A stretch of 10,456 nucleotides of DNA from the NCBI GenBank assembly GCA_009781965.1, contig WQUS01000261.1:1-10456 (forward strand), given 5' to 3'. Position numbers and translations under genes: made by a program. Source of the stretch: Bacillota bacterium (GTDB lineage Bacteria > Bacillota > Desulfotomaculia > Desulfotomaculales > Desulfallaceae). Under the pieces are notes generated by a model that saw nothing but the letters and a program-made list of their open reading frames with translations, did not search any database and was not told the DNA's origin. Numbering within the stretch: position 1 is the first letter of the stretch; each line of letters opens with the position of its first letter. Of this stretch, positions 7,122 through 10,456 are shown one piece after another.

Positions 7122-7159
7122 AGATCTCTCAAAATAGATCCCTCAAAATTCCTCAAAAT
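7122..7159 (-). repeat. Tandem 14-bp repeat directly before the azlC start
   Basis: On the plus strand the units are AGATCTCTCAAAAT (7122-7135) and AGATCCCTCAAAAT (7136-7149), one mismatch apart, then a partial TCCTCAAAAT (7150-7159). On the azlC strand each unit carries a Shine-Dalgarno-like purine run (GAGAG, GAGGG, GAGG). The repeat may affect ribosome loading or be slippage-prone. It is 14 bp, so unit gain or loss would shift any longer N-terminal frame. Confidence 0.75.
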
Positions 7160-7184
7160 ATTTTTGGTTTAGCGTTAATTACTC

Positions 7185-7190
7185 ATTATA
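7185..7190 (-). promoter_or_regulatory. Possible -10 element for azlCD
   Basis: Read on the minus strand this is a perfect TATAAT, extended upstream as TATATAAT, about 65 bp before the azlC ATG. No convincing -35 hexamer lies 16-19 bp further upstream (TTCCCT at 17 bp), so the promoter is either activator-dependent or wrongly assigned. Confidence 0.3.
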
Positions 7191-7248
7191 TATGGTTTCT
7201 AAACGGCAGGGAAGTCTAATTTAGTGGTTGTATAATTAATCAAAAAAA

Positions 7249-7277
7249 TTGCAAGAATTTGAGTACTATGTTAAACT
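7249..7277 (+). promoter_or_regulatory. Possible promoter for the liv operon
   Basis: TTGCAA (7249-7254) and TAAACT (7272-7277) lie 17 bp apart, each matching four of six consensus bases. A start near 7284 would put the leader stem-loop almost at the 5' end of the mRNA. A perfect TATAAT at 7231-7236 has no -35 partner and is a weaker alternative. Confidence 0.35.
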
Positions 7278-7287
7278 GTTTTTAAAA

Positions 7288-7333
7288 AAGCAGGAAATGG
7301 CGGCGCTTTTATTCCGTCGCTGTTTCCCGTCTT
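7288..7333 (+). promoter_or_regulatory. Stem-loop in the livJ 5' leader
   Basis: Bases 7293-7305 and 7315-7327 form an uninterrupted 13-bp RNA stem around a 9-base loop. An outer AAG/CTT (7288-7290 with 7331-7333) closes it across a small internal loop. Three of the 13 pairs are G-U wobbles, so the plus-strand RNA folds better than its complement, supporting a transcript-level role. It ends 11 bases before the AAAGGAG ribosome binding site. No U-run follows, so it is not a terminator for the liv operon. It could stabilise the mRNA or gate translation. Confidence 0.6.
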
Positions 7334-7358
7334 AAAAACTAAGTAAAGGAGACTCGAA

Positions 7359-8558
7359 ATGAAAAAATTTCTGTCAATTGTTGTTGTACTGATTGCTATG
7401 ATTGGTGTACTGTCAGGCTGCGGAAGCAGCAATAACAGTGCCGGTACCAACCAGCCGGCTGGGAGCAAAACATCTGCCGCGGGATCATCCAATACTTTCA
7501 AGATTGGCGGAACGGCTCCGCTGACCGGCAGCACGGCTATTTACGGCGTCGCCGTTAAGCAGGGCGCCGAGCTGGCCGTAGCGGAGGTCAACGCCAAAGG
7601 CGGCATTCAATTTGAGCTAAATTACCAAGACGATCAGCAAGTTGCCGAAACGGCTGCCAATGCCTATAACACCTTGAAAGACTGGGGCATGCAAATATTC
7701 CTTAGTTCCGTTACCAGCAGCCCAGGCGTGGCTACCAGTGCGCTGGCGGCGAAAGATCATGTTTTCGGTCTCACTCCTTCCGCTTCATCTACTGACGTTA
7801 CGAAAGGCTACAATAACATCTTCCAGATGTGTTTTGCCGATCCGAACCAGGGTACCGCATCGGCCCAGTACATGTCCAAAAACAAGCTGGGTACAAAAAT
7901 TGCCGTCATCTATCGGAACGACGATGTTTATTCCACCGGTATTTACAATACCTTTAAAGCCGAGGCGGAGAAACTGGGTTTGAATATCGTTTCCACCACC
8001 ACCTTTACGGACAGCAGTTCAAACGATTTCTCCGTTCAGATCAAGGATGCCCAATCCAAAGGCGCCGATCTGATTTTCCTGCCCATCTATTATACCCCGG
8101 CCTCTCTTATTTTTGCCCAGGCCGCTGCGATCAACTATAAACCGAAATATTTCGGCGTGGACGGCATGGACGGGATCTTAACGCTGGAAGGCTTTGACAA
8201 GAACCTGGCCGAAGGGGTAATGCTGCTGACGCCATTTAGCGCCGACGCTAAAGATCAGCTGACGGCGGACTTTGTCAGCAATTATAAGCAAAAGTACGGC
8301 CAAATTCCCAATCAGTTCGCGGCGGACGGTTACGATTGCATTTACGCTATCTATGATGCCATCCAGGCTTCGCATGGCGCCATCACTCCCACGATGAAGG
8401 CCAGCGATATCGCCGACCAACTAATTGCCGAATTTGCCGGCGGCTTTACTTTCAGCGGGGTAACCGGGGCTAATATGACCTGGAACGCCAACGGACAGGT
8501 TTCCAAGGAGCCCAAGGCGGTTGTGATCCAGAACGGCGTCTATGTGGGAATGAATTAA
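7359..8558 (+). CDS. livJ: Branched-chain amino acid-type ABC transporter substrate-binding lipoprotein
   Basis: This 399-residue periplasmic-binding-fold protein (Leu/Ile/Val-binding, type I) captures the ligand outside the cell for the LivHM permease. The N-terminus MKKF is followed by a hydrophobic stretch and the lipobox L18-S-G-C21, so the mature protein should be lipid-anchored at Cys21. A Ser/Asn/Gly/Ala-rich linker runs to about residue 46. The binding domain then starts with FKIGGTAPLTGSTAIYG, typical of the family's ligand site, with VTSSPGVATSALAA near residue 120 and a C-terminal VVIQNGVYVGMN. ATG 7359 has AAAGGAG at 7345-7351. Related binders take Leu/Ile/Val, aromatic amino acids, amides or urea. 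The exporter next door favours branched-chain amino acids but does not prove it. It is the first gene of the operon, 15 bp before livH. Confidence 0.92.
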   Translation: MKKFLSIVVVLIAMIGVLSGCGSSNNSAGTNQPAGSKTSAAGSSNTFKIGGTAPLTGSTAIYGVAVKQGAELAVAEVNAKGGIQFELNYQDDQQVAETAANAYNTLKDWGMQIFLSSVTSSPGVATSALAAKDHVFGLTPSASSTDVTKGYNNIFQMCFADPNQGTASAQYMSKNKLGTKIAVIYRNDDVYSTGIYNTFKAEAEKLGLNIVSTTTFTDSSSNDFSVQIKDAQSKGADLIFLPIYYTPASLIFAQAAAINYKPKYFGVDGMDGILTLEGFDKNLAEGVMLLTPFSADAKDQLTADFVSNYKQKYGQIPNQFAADGYDCIYAIYDAIQASHGAITPTMKASDIADQLIAEFAGGFTFSGVTGANMTWNANGQVSKEPKAVVIQNGVYVGMN

Positions 8559-8573
8559 TATAGGGGGATTGGC

Positions 8574-9455
8574 ATGGTCTTTTTATTCCATCTGATTAGC
8601 GGACTAAGCTTGGGCAGTATTTACGCCATCATTGCGCTGGGTTATACGATGGTTTACGGCATTGCCAAGATGTTGAATTTTGCCCACGGGGACGTAATTA
8701 TGGTTGGCGGTTATATCAGCTTCTTCGCTTCGTCAGCATGGGGCCTTCCCCCGGTTGTAAGCCTGTTTCTGGCGATTATAGTTTGTATTGTGTTGGGCGT
8801 TACCATTGAGCGGCTGGCCTATAAACCGCTGCGTCACGCCACATCACTGGCGGTTCTGATCACAGCCATCGGGGTTAGTTATCTTTTACAAAATGCGGCT
8901 CAGCTGCTTTGGACCTCCAACCCCAAAGTGTTCACCTCCATTGTGGGGTTTACGCATTTTGCGCCTTTGGGCGGTAAACTGGATATTTCGCTGATCGCCA
9001 TTGTTACAGTGGCGGTCAGCGCCGTCATTATGGCTCTGTTGACCTGGTTTACCGGCCAAACAAAGATTGGTAAAGCTATGCGCGCCTGTTCGGAAGACAG
9101 GGGCGCCTCTCAGCTTATGGGCATCAATGTGGATTTTACCATTTCCGTTACCTTTGCTATTGGCGCTGCTCTGGCTGCTGTGGCGGGGGTGCTGATGTGT
9201 TCCATGTATCCCACCCTAACGCCGACCACCGGCGCCATGCCCGGTATCAAGGCCTTTACCGCGGCGGTTTTCGGCGGCATCGGCTCTATTCCGGGTGCGA
9301 TGCTGGGTGGCGTTCTGTTGGGGATCATTGAGATTTTCGCTAAAGCGTACATATCCACCCAACTATCAGACACCATCGTTTTTGTGGTGTTGATTTTGGT
9401 CCTGCTGGTAAAGCCCACCGGGCTGCTGGGCCGCAAAATTACAGAAAAAGTGTAG
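8574..9455 (+). CDS. livH: Branched-chain amino acid ABC transporter permease LivH
   Basis: This 293-residue integral membrane permease forms half of the LivHM translocation channel. The N-terminal signature is classic: GLSLGSIYAIIALGYTMVYGIAKMLNFAHGDV. IERLAYKPLR follows near residue 82. The later RACSEDRGASQLMGINV segment is the cytoplasmic loop that contacts the ATPases, and the C-terminal GGIGSIPGAMLGGVLLGIIE and LLVKPTGLLGR are also typical. About eight membrane helices are visible. ATG 8574 is preceded by AGGGGGA at 8562-8568. The gene follows livJ by 15 bp and runs into livM, whose first possible start (GTG 9455) shares a base with its stop TAG 9453-9455. Confidence 0.94.
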   Translation: MVFLFHLISGLSLGSIYAIIALGYTMVYGIAKMLNFAHGDVIMVGGYISFFASSAWGLPPVVSLFLAIIVCIVLGVTIERLAYKPLRHATSLAVLITAIGVSYLLQNAAQLLWTSNPKVFTSIVGFTHFAPLGGKLDISLIAIVTVAVSAVIMALLTWFTGQTKIGKAMRACSEDRGASQLMGINVDFTISVTFAIGAALAAVAGVLMCSMYPTLTPTTGAMPGIKAFTAAVFGGIGSIPGAMLGGVLLGIIEIFAKAYISTQLSDTIVFVVLILVLLVKPTGLLGRKITEKV

Positions 9456-9463
9456 TGGCGTAC

Positions 9464-10456
9464 ATGAAGATCAAAAACTGGAGTACAACTGCGCAAAATA
9501 ACTTGCTGACTTACTTGCTGGTGATTGTAGGCTATGTGGCGGTTCAGGTTCTGCTGAGCGGGGGCAAAATTAACGCTTCCATGGCGGGACTGCTGGTACC
9601 TGTTTGCGCCTATGTGGTGATGGCTCTTTCGCTGAATTTGACCGTCGGCGTAATGGGTGAGCTGAGTTTGGGCCATGCTGGCTTTATGAGCGTCGGTGCG
9701 TTTTCCGGGGCCGTGGTTTGTATTTCTTTAGGCGGCCTGGTGGACAACGACATTCTGCGACTGGTGATAGCCATGATTATCGGAGCGGTTTGCGCCGGTG
9801 CGGCCGGTTTGCTGATTGGAATCCCTGTCTTGCGCTTGAAAGGGGATTACCTGGCTATTGTTACCTTGGCCTTCGGCCAGATTATTATGAACATTCTCAC
9901 CTGCCTGTACGTAGGGAAAGACAGCCACGGACTGCACGTTGGCTTTCTGCTGAGCGGCATTGACGCTTTGCATATGGAACCGGACGCCCAAGCGATTATT
10001 CAGGGACCGATGGGGATCAGCAATATTCCCATGATCTCCACCTTTACCGTTGGTTTTGTGCTGATTCTGATTACCCTGTTTATTATTTTAAATCTGGTGC
10101 ACAGCCGTGCGGGACGGGCTATTATGGCTCTGCGGGATAACCGTATTGCCGCCGAAAGCGTGGGCATTCCCGCCGCTCGTTATAAATTAATGGCTTTTGT
10201 CCTTTCCGCCGCTTTAGCCGGCGCGGCAGGCACACTGTACGTGATGAATTATTCCACCGTGGTGACGACGAGGTTTGACTATAACACCTCGATTTTAATT
10301 TTGGTTTTTGTCGTTTTGGGCGGGCTGGGCAATATGTGGGGCTCTATCCTGGCGGCGGTACTGCTGACAGTCCTGCCCCAGCTTTTGCGCCAGTTTAACG
10401 ATTACCGCATGTTGCTTTATGCGATTATTCTGATTCTGGTCATGTTGGCCACAAAT
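9464..10456 (+). CDS. livM: Branched-chain amino acid ABC transporter permease LivM (3' end outside window)
   Basis: An open frame of 331 codons runs from ATG 9464 to the last base of the window without a stop, so the gene is truncated by the window edge. It is the second permease of the Liv importer. Recognisable segments are ALSLNLTVGVMGELSLGHAGF (residues about 53-73), LRLKGDYLAIVTLAFGQII, the external loop ending QGPMGISNIP, the ATPase-contact loop RDNRIAAESVGIPAARYKL and VFVVLGGLGNMWGSILAAVLL. GTG 9455 is an alternative start three codons upstream, overlapping the livH stop by one base. Neither start has a good ribosome binding site, so translation is probably coupled to livH. The ATPases (livG, livF) are not in view and are expected downstream. 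Confidence 0.92.
   Translation, partial: MKIKNWSTTAQNNLLTYLLVIVGYVAVQVLLSGGKINASMAGLLVPVCAYVVMALSLNLTVGVMGELSLGHAGFMSVGAFSGAVVCISLGGLVDNDILRLVIAMIIGAVCAGAAGLLIGIPVLRLKGDYLAIVTLAFGQIIMNILTCLYVGKDSHGLHVGFLLSGIDALHMEPDAQAIIQGPMGISNIPMISTFTVGFVLILITLFIILNLVHSRAGRAIMALRDNRIAAESVGIPAARYKLMAFVLSAALAGAAGTLYVMNYSTVVTTRFDYNTSILILVFVVLGGLGNMWGSILAAVLLTVLPQLLRQFNDYRMLLYAIILILVMLATN

Noticed and set aside
7121..7156. TTG start for azlC at 7156
   Set aside because: It has no ribosome binding site, and the extra 12 residues simply translate the tandem repeat; the ATG at 7120 aligns better with the expected start of the family.
7121..7358. T-box or amino acid riboswitch in the divergent region
   Set aside because: The AGGGTGGNACCGCG T-box core is absent on both strands and no antiterminator/terminator pair is visible; only a simple stem-loop is supported.
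7271..7534. 87-codon minus-strand frame across the livJ leader and signal peptide
   Set aside because: It is antisense to a convincing lipoprotein signal and to the leader stem-loop, with no matching family.
9110..9676. 188-codon open frame on the minus strand
   Set aside because: It is antisense to the well-supported livH and livM frames, straddles their junction, and its translation is Thr/Pro/His-rich without family features.
1..10456. CRISPR array, insertion sequence, tRNA or rRNA
   Set aside because: No regularly spaced repeats, transposase or integrase motifs, terminal inverted repeats or recognisable RNA genes were seen.

Overview
The window looks like chromosome from an anaerobic, low-to-medium GC member of the Bacillota (Clostridia or Negativicutes grade). 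This rests on strong AGGAG-type ribosome binding sites, a Gram-positive-style lipoprotein signal with an LSGC lipobox, and a tungsten-type aldehyde:ferredoxin oxidoreductase. I cannot name the genus from the sequence alone.

Left third (1 to about 3.8 kb). This is an AT-rich cassette of three plus-strand genes joined by 4-base stop/start overlaps. The first is the 3' end of an unrecognised gene with a C-x2-C tail. The second is a radical SAM enzyme resembling the archaeosine-synthase radical SAM (RaSEA/TIGR01210-like) group. The third is an unusual 842-residue fusion of four predicted membrane helices, a helical linker, a long pentapeptide-repeat beta-helix and a complete small FMN nitroreductase domain. 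The cassette stops about 50 bp before the decapitated 3' end of an AI-2E/PerM-family permease gene, and base composition shifts there. It therefore looks like an acquired or rearranged block whose right edge is in the window. It is the best candidate for an undescribed system here.

Middle (about 3.8 to 6.1 kb). After the permease remnant comes a good sigma-A-type promoter (TTAACA, 17 bp, TATAAT) and a strong ribosome binding site. They serve a full-length aldehyde:ferredoxin oxidoreductase with its four cluster cysteines intact. It ends convergently against azlD across a short stretch able to form several stems.

Right (about 6.1 to 10.5 kb). The minus-strand pair azlC-azlD encodes a branched-chain amino acid exporter. 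It diverges from a plus-strand livJ-livH-livM operon encoding a branched-chain amino acid (or related amide/amino acid) ABC importer, cut off inside livM at the window end. The ATPase genes livG and livF are presumably beyond the edge. The divergent intergenic region holds a tandem 14-bp repeat in front of azlC and a 13-bp stem-loop in the livJ leader. Exporter and importer therefore share one control region, which suggests amino acid pool management. The neighbouring aldehyde oxidoreductase could handle amino-acid-derived aldehydes, but that link is inference only.
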